From contig NZ_CP022707.1 in the NCBI RefSeq assembly GCF_025340265.1, positions 2,418,501-2,482,500 of the forward strand: 64,000 bases of DNA, in the 5' to 3' direction. A program made the translations under genes and the position numbers. This document shows positions 1 to 10,778 of the stretch, in pieces. Each line of letters opens with the position of its first letter. The stretch's first letter is position 1. The DNA comes from Novosphingobium sp. 9 (GTDB taxonomy: Bacteria; Pseudomonadota; Alphaproteobacteria; Sphingomonadales; Sphingomonadaceae). The notes beneath the pieces are model-generated. The model saw only the letters and a program-made list of their open reading frames with translations. It ran no database searches and was not told the origin of the DNA.

Positions 1-839
1 TCGACAAGCATGCGCGCCTGTTCGCGGGCGCGCTCGGGGCCGAGCAGCGAGACGAACGTCTCCTTGCCCTTGCCCGCATCCTTGCCGACGGCCTTGCCCG
101 CCACGTCGGCATCGCCTTCATGATCGATCAGATCGTCGGCGATCTGGAAGGCGAGGCCGATATCGCGCGCATAGCCACGCAAATGCGTGCGGCCTTCCGG
201 CGCGACCTTGCCCAGAACGGCGCCCATCTCGACCGCCGCGCCGAGCAATGCCCCGGTCTTGAGCTGTTGCAGCCGCGTAACCGCCTGAAGATCGAACCCA
301 CCCTCTTCCGCGACCAGATCCATCATCTGGCCGCCTGCCATACCCTGCCAACCGGCAGCATGGGCCAGCGTGCGCACCAGTTCGACCTGCACGAAGGGAT
401 CGGGACTGGTCGCCGGGTCGGCGAGAATCTCAAAGGCGAAATCGTGAAGCGAATCGCCCGCCAGCACCGCCGTCGCTTCATCGAAGGCGAGGTGCAACGT
501 CGGCTTGCCATGGCGCATGGCGTCATCGTCCATGCAAGGCAGATCGTCATGGATCAGCGAATAGACATGGATCGATTCGAGCGCGATGCCCGCCCGGATC
601 GCGGGCTCGCGCCCCACGCCGTACATTGCGGCAACGCACGACACCAGCAACGGGCGCAAGCGCTTGCCGCCGCCGATGCAGGCATAGCGCATCGCCTCGA
701 CCAGCCTGGCGCGGGCATCCCCCGGCACCGGCAACAGCGCATCGAAGGCGCCGTCGATATCCGCTGCGATCGCCGCGAGCGCCTCTGCCAGTATCGGCTC
801 CGGGCCCGCAGTCCCGTTGATGCTGCTGCCCCCGCTCAT
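1..839 (-). CDS. ispA: Farnesyl diphosphate synthase (polyprenyl synthetase), 3' end cut by window edge
   Basis: Condenses IPP with DMAPP/GPP to make farnesyl diphosphate for quinones, hopanoids, carotenoids and undecaprenyl phosphate. Reading leftward from ATG at 839, about 279 codons are visible and the frame is open to the edge. Visible motifs are GGGKRLRP near residue 56, the first aspartate-rich motif DDLPCMDDD near 97, a GGQMMD segment and the second aspartate-rich motif QIADDLIDHEGD near 235. This order is typical of short-chain trans-prenyltransferases. It starts 4 bp after the xseB stop, so the two genes are probably co-transcribed; the usual next gene, dxs, would lie outside the window. 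The last ~20 residues are not seen. Confidence 0.93.
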   Translation of the reverse strand, partial: MSGGSSINGTAGPEPILAEALAAIAADIDGAFDALLPVPGDARARLVEAMRYACIGGGKRLRPLLVSCVAAMYGVGREPAIRAGIALESIHVYSLIHDDLPCMDDDAMRHGKPTLHLAFDEATAVLAGDSLHDFAFEILADPATSPDPFVQVELVRTLAHAAGWQGMAGGQMMDLVAEEGGFDLQAVTRLQQLKTGALLGAAVEMGAVLGKVAPEGRTHLRGYARDIGLAFQIADDLIDHEGDADVAGKAVGKDAGKGKETFVSLLGPERAREQARMLV

Positions 840-843
840 GCTG

Positions 844-1110
844 TCAGCGATCCGGCGAATCGAAAGGCTGGGTGCTTACCGGCACGCCATCCGGCCCGGC
901 GACAATGCGCTCGATCCGGGCCTGCGCCGAATCGAGCCGCGCCTGACAGTGCTTGCGCAGCGCTTCTCCGCGTTCGTAGAGCGTGATGGAATCCTCCAGC
1001 GCGACGTCCCCGCTTTCAAGACGACGCACAACGTCTTCCAGTGCGCGAAGGGCGTCCTCGAAACTGAGGCTTGCGATGTTTTCGGTCTCTCCGGCCATAG
1101 CCTCCTGCAA
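844..1110 (-). CDS. xseB: Exodeoxyribonuclease VII small subunit
   Basis: Small subunit of exonuclease VII, which degrades single-stranded DNA with XseA. At 88 aa it is the usual family length. It has the conserved SFEDAL motif near residue 16, followed by LEDVVRRLESGDVALEDS and an amphipathic helix with YERGEALRKHC. A start at the internal ATG (1098, MAGETEN) is an equally plausible alternative. It lies directly upstream of ispA with a 4-bp gap, the common alphaproteobacterial arrangement. No large subunit gene is in the window. Confidence 0.9.
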   Translation of the reverse strand: MQEAMAGETENIASLSFEDALRALEDVVRRLESGDVALEDSITLYERGEALRKHCQARLDSAQARIERIVAGPDGVPVSTQPFDSPDR

Positions 1111-1243
1111 TGGCCGGAGCGCCCCGCGCGGTCAAGGCGCGACCATGCCTCAACCAACAGCGCGATGATTTTCCGCAACCATGCCGCTCCAGCCTTCCAA
1201 TCGGGCTAGCGCCTGCGCGCGCGTGCCGCTAAGGCGCGGGTCC

Positions 1244-3418
<2,175 letters not shown>

Positions 3419-3636
3419 GATTGAAGGGTAGACGCAGGGGAGCACGGCTCCCCTGCACCCCTTTACGTCTTCCGACGCGATCGGGACGCAAAGCAGCAAA
3501 TGTCGCGGATAAATGCGATCTTCCTGAGCACGGGACACGCAGTGCCCTTCCCTCTTGCGCTAAGATAGCGCCGGAAGACGTAACGGGGTCCGGGGCCCAT
3601 GGCCCCGGAATAACCCTTTAAATCTTCAAATCGAAA
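3419..3636. repeat. Composite palindromic spacer between purL and serB (REP-like, probable bidirectional terminator)
   Basis: This non-coding 218-bp gap contains nested inverted repeats. A perfect 10-bp stem with a 3-nt loop lies at 3434-3456 (GCAGGGGAGC / GCTCCCCTGC). A perfect 9-bp stem lies at 3589-3609 (TCCGGGGCC / GGCCCCGGA). Outside these, 3457-3474 and 3572-3589 form an 18-bp inverted pair with one mismatch (arm CGGAAGACGTAA...). Neither hairpin has a long T-run, so termination of the two convergent genes is inferred. The nested layout resembles mobile intergenic palindromes in GC-rich proteobacteria. Confidence 0.6.
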
Positions 3637-4521
3637 TCAGCCCCGCACCCACTTGCTCTCGGGAATGCCCAGCAGGCGCAGCACACTGGTGAGATCGCCC
3701 CGGTCGATCCAGCCGTTCGACGCAGCGCGGGCCTTGGGCTTGGCGTGATAGGCGATGCCGTAGGTCGCCTCTTCCAGCATCGGAATGTCGTTGGCGCCAT
3801 CGCCGGTCGCAAGGCAGGTCGCGTTCTCGCCCATCTGCGCCATTTCGGACAGCAGCGTCGCCTTCTTGACCGAACTGTCGACGATAGGGCCCGCAAGACC
3901 GCCCGTCAGTTTGCCGTCCAAGACTTCAAGACGATTGCCCACGACATGCTCGAAACCGAGGTCGGTCGCCACCGGATCGGCGAAGTGATGGAAGCCCCCC
4001 GTGACCAGCACGGTTCGGCAACCAAGCGACTTCAGCGTGGCCACCAGCGTCTTCGCGCCCGGCATCGGCCGGATGCGCTCGGCAAGGCACTGGTCGATGG
4101 CGCTTTCGGGCAAGCCTGCCAGCAGGCCCACACGCTCGCGCAGAGCCGATTCGAAATCAAGTTCGCCCTGCATCGCGCGCTCGGTGATCTCGGCGATGCG
4201 TTTCTTCAAACCCGCGAAGTCACCCAGTTCATCGATGCACTCCTGACCGATCATGGTCGAATCCATGTCCGAGATGAACAGCGCAGGCACGATCGGCTCC
4301 TCGCTCGTCACGAGACCGTCGGTCTGACCGAAATGCGCATCGAGCGCCGCGCGCAGGGCGACAGCATCCTCGTCCGGCGAATCGATCTGCATCGTCTGCC
4401 CACAGAAATCGAGCATCGTGGCATCGGCGATGCGCACGCCGTCTGACGCCATCTGCGCCCTTGCCGCATCGAGACTGGTCGAAAGATGATCCGGTTCTGC
4501 TATCAGGCGGGCAATGAGCAC
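3637..4521 (-). CDS. serB: Phosphoserine phosphatase SerB
   Basis: HAD-superfamily enzyme for the last step of serine synthesis, phosphoserine to serine. Catalytic motif I reads [15 protein letters not shown] in the middle of the protein. The following cap segment is [13 protein letters not shown], motif II is LVTGGFHHF, and motif III/IV is [15 protein letters not shown]. The ~85 N-terminal residues are the ACT-like extension of this family. The frame is open upstream to 4674, but GTG at 4521 has AAGGA 8 nt before it and gives the expected 294 aa. The start overlaps the divergent miaA start by 8 bp, so both promoters lie inside the opposite gene. Confidence 0.93.
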   Translation of the reverse strand: MLIARLIAEPDHLSTSLDAARAQMASDGVRIADATMLDFCGQTMQIDSPDEDAVALRAALDAHFGQTDGLVTSEEPIVPALFISDMDSTMIGQECIDELGDFAGLKKRIAEITERAMQGELDFESALRERVGLLAGLPESAIDQCLAERIRPMPGAKTLVATLKSLGCRTVLVTGGFHHFADPVATDLGFEHVVGNRLEVLDGKLTGGLAGPIVDSSVKKATLLSEMAQMGENATCLATGDGANDIPMLEEATYGIAYHAKPKARAASNGWIDRGDLTSVLRLLGIPESKWVRG

Positions 4522-5500
4522 TGCGAAATTCCTTGATGCGCCATACGATATGTCAGCCGGAGACCGGCCACCGCTGGCGCTCATCGCAGGGCCGACCGCC
4601 AGCGGCAAGAGCGATTGTGCCGTCGCACTGGCGCAGGAACTGGAGCGACGCGGGCGGCGGGCGGTGATCGTCAATGCCGACAGCTCGCAAGTCTATGCCG
4701 ATCTCGAAGCGCTGAGCGCCCGCCCTTCGGTGGACGAGATGGGCGGGATCGAGCACCGCCTGTTCGGCACCTGGGATGGAGCTGAAAGCTGCTCTGCTGC
4801 CGACTGGGCGCGCGCAGCCGCGCGAACGATCCACGATCTGCACGCCGAAGGTGCTGTCCCGGTACTGGTCGGGGGCACCGGTCTTTATATCCGCACGCTG
4901 CTGGATGGCATCGCGCCGGTGCCGGGCATTGACCCCGCGATCCGCGATGCAGTGCGCGCCCTGCCTGTCGAAGCAGCCCATGCCGCGCTGTCGCAGGAGG
5001 ACCCCGAGCGCGCCGCGATACTCGCCCCGACCGACACCACCCGCGTCGCCCGCGCGCTCGAAGTCGTGCGTTCCACCGGTCACTCCCTCGCCCACTGGCA
5101 ACAGCAGGCCCATGGCGGCATCGGCGGCAGCGTGTCGGTTCACGCCGCGATCCTGCTGCCCGAGCGCGCCGCTCTCTACGACCGCTGCGACCGCCGCTTT
5201 GCCCGCATGATCGAGCGCGGTGCACTGCGAGAGGTCGAACAGTTGCTGACGCGTAAGCTCAATCCCGATCTTCCGGTGATGCGCGCGATCGGCGTACCGG
5301 AGCTGGCCAGCCACCTTCGCGGCGAAATTTCGCTGGAAGATGCCTGCGCCGCAGCATCGCAGGCAACCCGCCGCTATGCCAAGCGCCAGTTCACCTGGCT
5401 GCGCAACCAGCCCCCGGAATCTTGGCGAAGAATTGCGTTTGAAAATTTCGATCCAGATAGCGTGGCGGCAACTTTATTTCATTACTTGGGGTTGACGTAA
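4514..5500 (+). CDS. miaA: tRNA dimethylallyltransferase
   Basis: Adds a dimethylallyl group to A37 of tRNAs reading UNN codons. The P-loop GPTASGKS lies near residue 26, followed by [11 protein letters not shown], then [13 protein letters not shown], and a C-terminal [14 protein letters not shown] motif. Length is 328 aa. ATG at 4514 has AGGCGGG just upstream. A second ATG at 4550 would remove the overlap with serB but has no visible ribosome site. Transcription diverges from serB. Confidence 0.94.
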   Translation: MSTAKFLDAPYDMSAGDRPPLALIAGPTASGKSDCAVALAQELERRGRRAVIVNADSSQVYADLEALSARPSVDEMGGIEHRLFGTWDGAESCSAADWARAAARTIHDLHAEGAVPVLVGGTGLYIRTLLDGIAPVPGIDPAIRDAVRALPVEAAHAALSQEDPERAAILAPTDTTRVARALEVVRSTGHSLAHWQQQAHGGIGGSVSVHAAILLPERAALYDRCDRRFARMIERGALREVEQLLTRKLNPDLPVMRAIGVPELASHLRGEISLEDACAAASQATRRYAKRQFTWLRNQPPESWRRIAFENFDPDSVAATLFHYLGLT

Positions 5501-5677
5501 CATTTCACGTCACCTACAGGCGCCCCTTACCTGCAAATGGAAGTATGCAGGGGGAGAGAGGAAGACCCGGCACGTCGCCAACGTCGTGTCGGGTCGACTC
5601 GAGGACAGCAGGCGCTGTCAAAAAACCAAGGCATTTCGTCGGCATGAGAGCCGCAATGCAGCATGAAGGAACGAGTC
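5501..5677 (+). promoter_or_regulatory. Leader region of the ilvBNC block
   Basis: This 177-bp untranslated leader sits before ilvB. A TTGACG hexamer at 5492-5497 overlaps the end of miaA and could be a -35 element, but I see no convincing -10. An imperfect stem (GACCCGGCAC at 5564-5573 with GTGTCGGGTC at 5586-5595, one G:U) and a 6-bp stem at 5604-5619 (GACAGC/GCTGTC) follow. The run after the second stem is A, not T, so it is not a forward terminator. A 36-codon ORF at 5537-5647 is not enriched in Ile, Leu or Val, so classical attenuation is not supported. Confidence 0.35.
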
Positions 5678-7420
5678 GTGAGTGAAGAGCGCAGTGGCGC
5701 CAACATCCTGGTCGAAAGCCTGATCCGTCAGGGCGTCGAAGTCGTTTTCGGGTATCCGGGCGGCGCGGTACTTCCGATCTACGATGCCCTATTCGGGGTG
5801 GAGCGACTACGCCACATTCTCGTCCGTCACGAAGCCGGCGCGGCCCACGCCGCCGAAGGCTATGCGCGTTCCACCGGCAAGCCGGGCGTCGTGCTCGTCA
5901 CCTCCGGCCCCGGCGCGACCAACGCCCTCACCGGCATTGCCGACGCCTACATGGATTCGATTCCGCTCGTCGTCATCACCGGGCAGGTTCCGACCGCGCT
6001 GATCGGCTCGGACGCGTTTCAGGAGGCCGACACCATCGGCCTTTCGCGCCACTGCACCAAGCATAACTACCTTGTGAAAAACCCGCGCGAACTGGCTGCC
6101 GTCATCGACGAGGCGTTCCAGATCGCCACGACCGGTCGCCCCGGTCCGGTGCTGATCGACATTCCCAAGGACGTCCAGATTGCCATGGCGCCGTGGGACG
6201 ATGCGCCGGTGCAGCGCCGCCAACGCTACGATCCGCGCACCGTCGGCCTGCCCGAAGAAATCTCCGAAGCGGTCGAGATGATCGCGGCGGCCAAGGCACC
6301 CGTGTTCTACACCGGCGGCGGCATCATCAATTCCGGCCCGCGCGCCACCGAACTGCTGCGCAAGTTTCAGGAGACCATCGGCGCGCCCGTCACCTCGACC
6401 TTGATGGGTCTGGGCGCGTTCCCGGCTGACCATCCCGACTGGCTGGGCATGCTGGGCATGCACGGCACCTATGAGGCCAATCTGGCGATGAACCAGGCGG
6501 ACCTCATCATCTGCCTCGGCGCGCGGTTCGACGATCGCGTCACGGGCCGTCTGGATGCCTTCGCGCCCAACTCGAAGAAGATCCACGTCGATATCGACCG
6601 CGCCTCGATCAACAAGACCGTGCGCGTCGACCTGCCGATCATCGGCGATTGCGCGACCGTTATGGAGCAGATCCTCGACGCGTGGGGCAGCCGCAAGGCG
6701 AACGACCTCGCCGCGTGGAAGGCCCGCGTCGAGACCTGGCGCGAGAAGAAGAGCCTCTCCTTCCCGCTGTCCGACAAGGCGATCATGCCGCAGCTGGCGA
6801 TCGAGCGCCTGTTCGAGCTGACCAAGGACAAGTCGCCGATCATCTCCACCGAAGTCGGTCAGCACCAGATGTGGGCGGCGCAGCACTTCCACTTCTATGG
6901 TCCGAACAAGTGGCTGACCTCGGGTGGTCTTGGCACGATGGGCTATGGCCTGCCTGCCGCCATCGGCGCGCAGGTCGGCAACCCCGATGCGCTGGTGATC
7001 GACATCGCCGGTGACGCCTCGATCCAGATGAACATCCAGGAGATGGGCACCGCCACGCAGTATCGCCTGCCGGTGAAGATCTTCATCCTCAACAACGAGT
7101 GGATGGGCATGGTGCGCCAGTGGCAGGAACTCACGTACGAGAGCCGCTACTCGCAGTCCTATTCCGACAGCCTTCCCGATTTCGTGAAGCTGGCGGCGGC
7201 CTATGGCTGGAAGGGCATCCGCATCGAGAGCGAGAGCGAACTCGACGCCGGCATCCAGGCCATGATCGACTATCCCGGCCCGGTGATCGTCGACTGCCTC
7301 GTCGCCAAGGAATCCAACTGCTTCCCGATGATCCCCTCGGGCGCCTCGCATACCGAGATGATCCTCTACGGCGATCATGTCGCAGGCACCATGGACGATG
7401 CCGCCAAGGCCCTCGTCTGA
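5678..7420 (+). CDS. ilvB: Acetolactate synthase large (catalytic) subunit
   Basis: ThDP- and FAD-dependent enzyme making 2-acetolactate or 2-aceto-2-hydroxybutyrate, the first common step of valine, leucine and isoleucine synthesis. Visible motifs are VVFGYPGGAVLPIYDAL near the N terminus, the ThDP glutamate in LVRHEAGAAHAAEGYAR, VLVTSGPGATN, and the C-terminal ThDP/Mg block GDASIQMNIQEM with NNEWMGMVRQW. Length is 580 aa. The frame also offers ATG at 5663, but GTG at 5678 has a perfect AAGGA 7 nt upstream and is preferred. ilvN follows after 34 bp. Confidence 0.96.
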   Translation: MSEERSGANILVESLIRQGVEVVFGYPGGAVLPIYDALFGVERLRHILVRHEAGAAHAAEGYARSTGKPGVVLVTSGPGATNALTGIADAYMDSIPLVVITGQVPTALIGSDAFQEADTIGLSRHCTKHNYLVKNPRELAAVIDEAFQIATTGRPGPVLIDIPKDVQIAMAPWDDAPVQRRQRYDPRTVGLPEEISEAVEMIAAAKAPVFYTGGGIINSGPRATELLRKFQETIGAPVTSTLMGLGAFPADHPDWLGMLGMHGTYEANLAMNQADLIICLGARFDDRVTGRLDAFAPNSKKIHVDIDRASINKTVRVDLPIIGDCATVMEQILDAWGSRKANDLAAWKARVETWREKKSLSFPLSDKAIMPQLAIERLFELTKDKSPIISTEVGQHQMWAAQHFHFYGPNKWLTSGGLGTMGYGLPAAIGAQVGNPDALVIDIAGDASIQMNIQEMGTATQYRLPVKIFILNNEWMGMVRQWQELTYESRYSQSYSDSLPDFVKLAAAYGWKGIRIESESELDAGIQAMIDYPGPVIVDCLVAKESNCFPMIPSGASHTEMILYGDHVAGTMDDAAKALV

Positions 7421-7454
7421 GCGGCACGGCAAGCAGATCACGAGACAAACGCAT

Positions 7455-7970
7455 ATGCACATTCATCCCGAAGCCGACGAACGCCACGTCCTGACCGTCA
7501 CGGTCGATAACGAGGCGGGCATCTTGGCCAAGATCGCCGGTCTGTTTACCGCGCGCGGCTACAACATCGACAGCCTGACCGTGGCCGACATCACCGAGAA
7601 CCACGCGGTGAGCCGGATCACCATCGTCACCCATGGTCCGCCGAGCCAGATCGACCAGATCCACGCGCAGCTCGAACGCCTTGTTCCCGTGCACAAGGTG
7701 GTGGACCTGACCGAGATGGGCCCGCACGTCGCGCGCGAACTGGCGCTGATCAAGGTGGCAGGCCTTGGCGAGAAGCGCGTCGAGGCGCTGCGCCTTGCCG
7801 ATATCTTCCGCGCCAAGGCGGTCGACACCACGACCGAGAGCTTCATCTTCGAGCTGACCGGCGCGCCCGACAAGATCGACACCTTCGTCACGCTGATGCG
7901 CGACCTCGGGCTTGTCGAAGTGGGCCGCACCGGCATCGTCGCGATGATCCGCGGCGCCCAAGGGGCTTAA
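7455..7970 (+). CDS. ilvN: Acetolactate synthase small (regulatory) subunit
   Basis: Regulatory partner of IlvB that confers valine feedback inhibition. It is 171 aa. The N-terminal ACT domain reads LTVTVDNEAGILAKIAGLF followed by RGYNIDSLTV near residues 12-43. The C-terminal domain has MRDLGLVEVGRTG. The open frame extends to 7377 inside ilvB, but ATG at 7455 starts the conserved MHIHPEADERH segment. Confidence 0.95.
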   Translation: MHIHPEADERHVLTVTVDNEAGILAKIAGLFTARGYNIDSLTVADITENHAVSRITIVTHGPPSQIDQIHAQLERLVPVHKVVDLTEMGPHVARELALIKVAGLGEKRVEALRLADIFRAKAVDTTTESFIFELTGAPDKIDTFVTLMRDLGLVEVGRTGIVAMIRGAQGA

Positions 7971-9092
<1,122 letters not shown>

Positions 9093-9146
9093 GCAAGAAA
9101 ATGATGCAGTGACACGCTGTTGTCACTTGTGCATTTGACGAATTGA

Positions 9147-9185
9147 AGGAGACGGCGCAGGACTTGCGTCGTCTCCTTTTTCCGT
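9147..9185 (+). terminator. Rho-independent terminator of ilvC
   Basis: A GC-rich stem with one G:U pair runs from 9147 to 9179 around the 5-nt loop GGACT (9161-9165). The right arm reads TGCGTCGTCTCCTT and runs into T5, with more T residues near 9185-9189. It lies 55 bp after the ilvC stop. Confidence 0.85.
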
Positions 9186-9206
9186 TTTTCAGGGAACGTT
9201 CGTCTT

Positions 9207-9875
9207 ATGCGCAAAGCCCCCCTTCTCGGCGCCGCCGCTCTGGCTCTCGCCGCGCTTGCCGCCACGCCTCTCCTCGCCCAGCAGGATGGCGACCATGCCG
9301 GTCATCGCGGCGGCGGCATGATGGCAGAACCCCTCCACGGCGCGGGCACCCCTGCCGACGTCAAGGCGGGCACGTACGCGGTCGAGCCCGGCCACACGCA
9401 GGTCGCCTTCAGCGTTTCGCACATGGGCATCTCGCCGTTCGCGGGAACTTTCTCGGGCGCCAGCGGCTCGATGCAGCTCGATCCGGCCGATCTTTCGAAG
9501 ACCAAGCTCACCGTCACCATCCCGACGGCGAGCGTGCAGACCACCAGCGCCAAGCTGACCGAGGAACTCAACAGCGCCGACTGGCTCGATTCGGGCAAGT
9601 TCCCGACCGCCACGTTCGTCGCCACCTCGGTCAAGCCGATGGGTGAGAGCATGGCGATGATCGAAGGCTCGCTGACGCTGCACGGCGTGACCAAGCCGGT
9701 GATGATCGGCGCGCGCTTCTTCGGTGCCGCACAGAACCCGATGAGCAAGAAGGATTCGATCGGCTTCCTGGGCCGCATGGTGATCCATCGTTCGGAATTT
9801 GGCGTGACCAAGTACGTGCCGCTCGTCTCGGACGAGACCGTGCTGGTCATCAACGCCGCGTTCGAAAAGCAGTAA
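9207..9875 (+). CDS. YceI family periplasmic protein
   Basis: Secreted lipocalin-like YceI protein, 222 aa. A signal peptide of about 24 residues ends in the AxA-like TPLLAQQ. The domain begins with TYAVEPGHTQVAFSVSHMG near residue 52 and continues with FAGTFSGASGSM, SADWLDSGKFPTATF and MIEGSLTLHGVTKPV, all hallmarks of the family. YceI proteins bind isoprenoid-type lipids, but the role here is not defined. A His/Gly-rich stretch follows the signal peptide. It is transcribed after the ilvC terminator, so it is probably separate. Confidence 0.9.
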   Translation: MRKAPLLGAAALALAALAATPLLAQQDGDHAGHRGGGMMAEPLHGAGTPADVKAGTYAVEPGHTQVAFSVSHMGISPFAGTFSGASGSMQLDPADLSKTKLTVTIPTASVQTTSAKLTEELNSADWLDSGKFPTATFVATSVKPMGESMAMIEGSLTLHGVTKPVMIGARFFGAAQNPMSKKDSIGFLGRMVIHRSEFGVTKYVPLVSDETVLVINAAFEKQ

Positions 9876-9884
9876 ATCCTGATC

Positions 9885-9920
9885 GCCGCCGTTCGGGATG
9901 CTCTCGAACGGCGGCACTTT
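9885..9920 (+). terminator. Hairpin after the YceI gene
   Basis: A perfect 11-bp stem (GCCGCCGTTCG at 9885-9895, CGAACGGCGGC at 9905-9915) encloses a 9-nt loop. It starts 9 bp after the YceI stop and is followed only by ACTTTCC, so it may be a weak terminator or processing site. Confidence 0.55.
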
Positions 9921-9954
9921 CCATGACCACGCAACCGGGGGGATGCGACTACAC

Positions 9955-10578
9955 ATGAGCGATGAATTTCCGATCGAGCGACAGGAAGGCGTCAACCGCG
10001 TCGAGGCGTTCTCCGACGGCGTACTGGCGATCATCGTCACGATCATGGTGCTGGAGCTGAAAGTCCCGCATCAGGAAAGCATTACGGCACTGCTGGAGCT
10101 GTGGCCGGTCTTCCTCGCCTATGTGCTCAGCTACGCCTACGTCGCGATCTACTGGGTGAACCACCATCGCCTGTTCGGCCTCGCCCGCAAGGTGACAGGC
10201 GGGCTGCTGTGGTCGAACATGGCGCTGCTCTTCACGCTTTCGCTGATCCCGTTCACGACAGCGTACCTCGGCGAGCATCATTTCGAGCGGGACGCCGCCG
10301 TGCTCTATCTTGCCAGCCTGATGCTGGCCGCCCTCGCCTATGTCGTGCTGCAAAGGCAGATCAAGCAGACTGGCGCGCGCGATACGGCTGCCCGGCACTA
10401 TCACCATGCCACGATGCGCAAAGGCCTTGCCGCTGCTGTCGTCTACTTCGCCGGTATTCCGCTCAGCTTCGTGTCTGCGTGGCTAGGGGTGGGTTGCGCC
10501 GCGCTTGTGGCGGTGTTCTGGATGCTGCCGTGGAGCCCGCTGGACGCGCTGTTCGCCGATCGCGCCGCAAGGAAATAA
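9955..10578 (+). CDS. TMEM175 family (DUF1211) potassium channel-like membrane protein
   Basis: About 207 aa with six predicted hydrophobic helices. The diagnostic first-helix motif RVEAFSDGVLAIIVTIMV lies near residue 14; the conserved FSD forms the pore and filter in bacterial TMEM175 channels. Later helices include VFLAYVLSYAYVAIYWVNHH and SNMALLFTLSLIPFTTAYLG. ATG 9955 (MSDEFPIERQ) is chosen; ATG 9943 is possible. Potassium conductance is inferred from family. No partner gene is evident. Confidence 0.85.
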   Translation: MSDEFPIERQEGVNRVEAFSDGVLAIIVTIMVLELKVPHQESITALLELWPVFLAYVLSYAYVAIYWVNHHRLFGLARKVTGGLLWSNMALLFTLSLIPFTTAYLGEHHFERDAAVLYLASLMLAALAYVVLQRQIKQTGARDTAARHYHHATMRKGLAAAVVYFAGIPLSFVSAWLGVGCAALVAVFWMLPWSPLDALFADRAARK

Positions 10579-10637
10579 CGCGTAAAGGCTCCCGAATATC
10601 CTTTACATTGCCGGAAAGCCTGCCCATAGGCTCCGGC

Positions 10638-10688
10638 ATGACTATCCAGCTCGGCCTTATCCTGCGACTTACCCGCCCTTGGGCGTGA
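10638..10688 (+). CDS. leuL: Candidate leuA leader peptide (16 aa)
   Basis: A 16-codon ORF with sequence MTIQLGLILRLTRPWA stands 90 bp upstream of leuA. Four of its residues are leucine and two isoleucine, clustered at positions 3-11. Such a leader before the leucine-specific enzyme suggests ribosome-mediated attenuation: ribosomes stalled at the Leu codons would alter downstream folding. A short hairpin CGCCC-TT-GGGCG (10674-10685) overlaps its last codons. I see no strong ribosome site. The identification rests on composition and position. Confidence 0.6.
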   Translation: MTIQLGLILRLTRPWA

Positions 10689-10778
10689 GGTGACGCGTCG
10701 GCCTGCGACGCGCCAAGGCGCTCAAGGGGACCGAACCACCTGACAGGATTAGCGTTTTACCCGAGTGAGATTACCCCG
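10689..10778 (+). promoter_or_regulatory. Putative attenuator region before leuA
   Basis: The 90-nt stretch between the leader stop and leuA contains a 7-bp hairpin (CGCGTCG at 10694-10700, CGACGCG at 10706-10712). The TTTT at 10755-10758 could close an alternative structure, although only a weak CGCT/AGCG pairing is seen beside it. Competing folds are plausible, but I could not compute them. Confidence 0.4.

Noticed and set aside
5604..5625. Hairpin with six A as a terminator
   Set aside because: The run after the stem is A on the coding strand; a terminator for rightward transcription needs T, and the leftward strand has the run on the wrong side.
5537..5647. 36-codon ORF as an ilv leader peptide
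   Set aside because: It lacks runs of Ile, Leu or Val codons and no terminator/antiterminator pair is apparent.
5807..7462. Long ORF opposite ilvB
   Set aside because: Antisense shadow; composition is typical of reverse-frame GC-rich sequence (His, Asp, Arg and Val rich).
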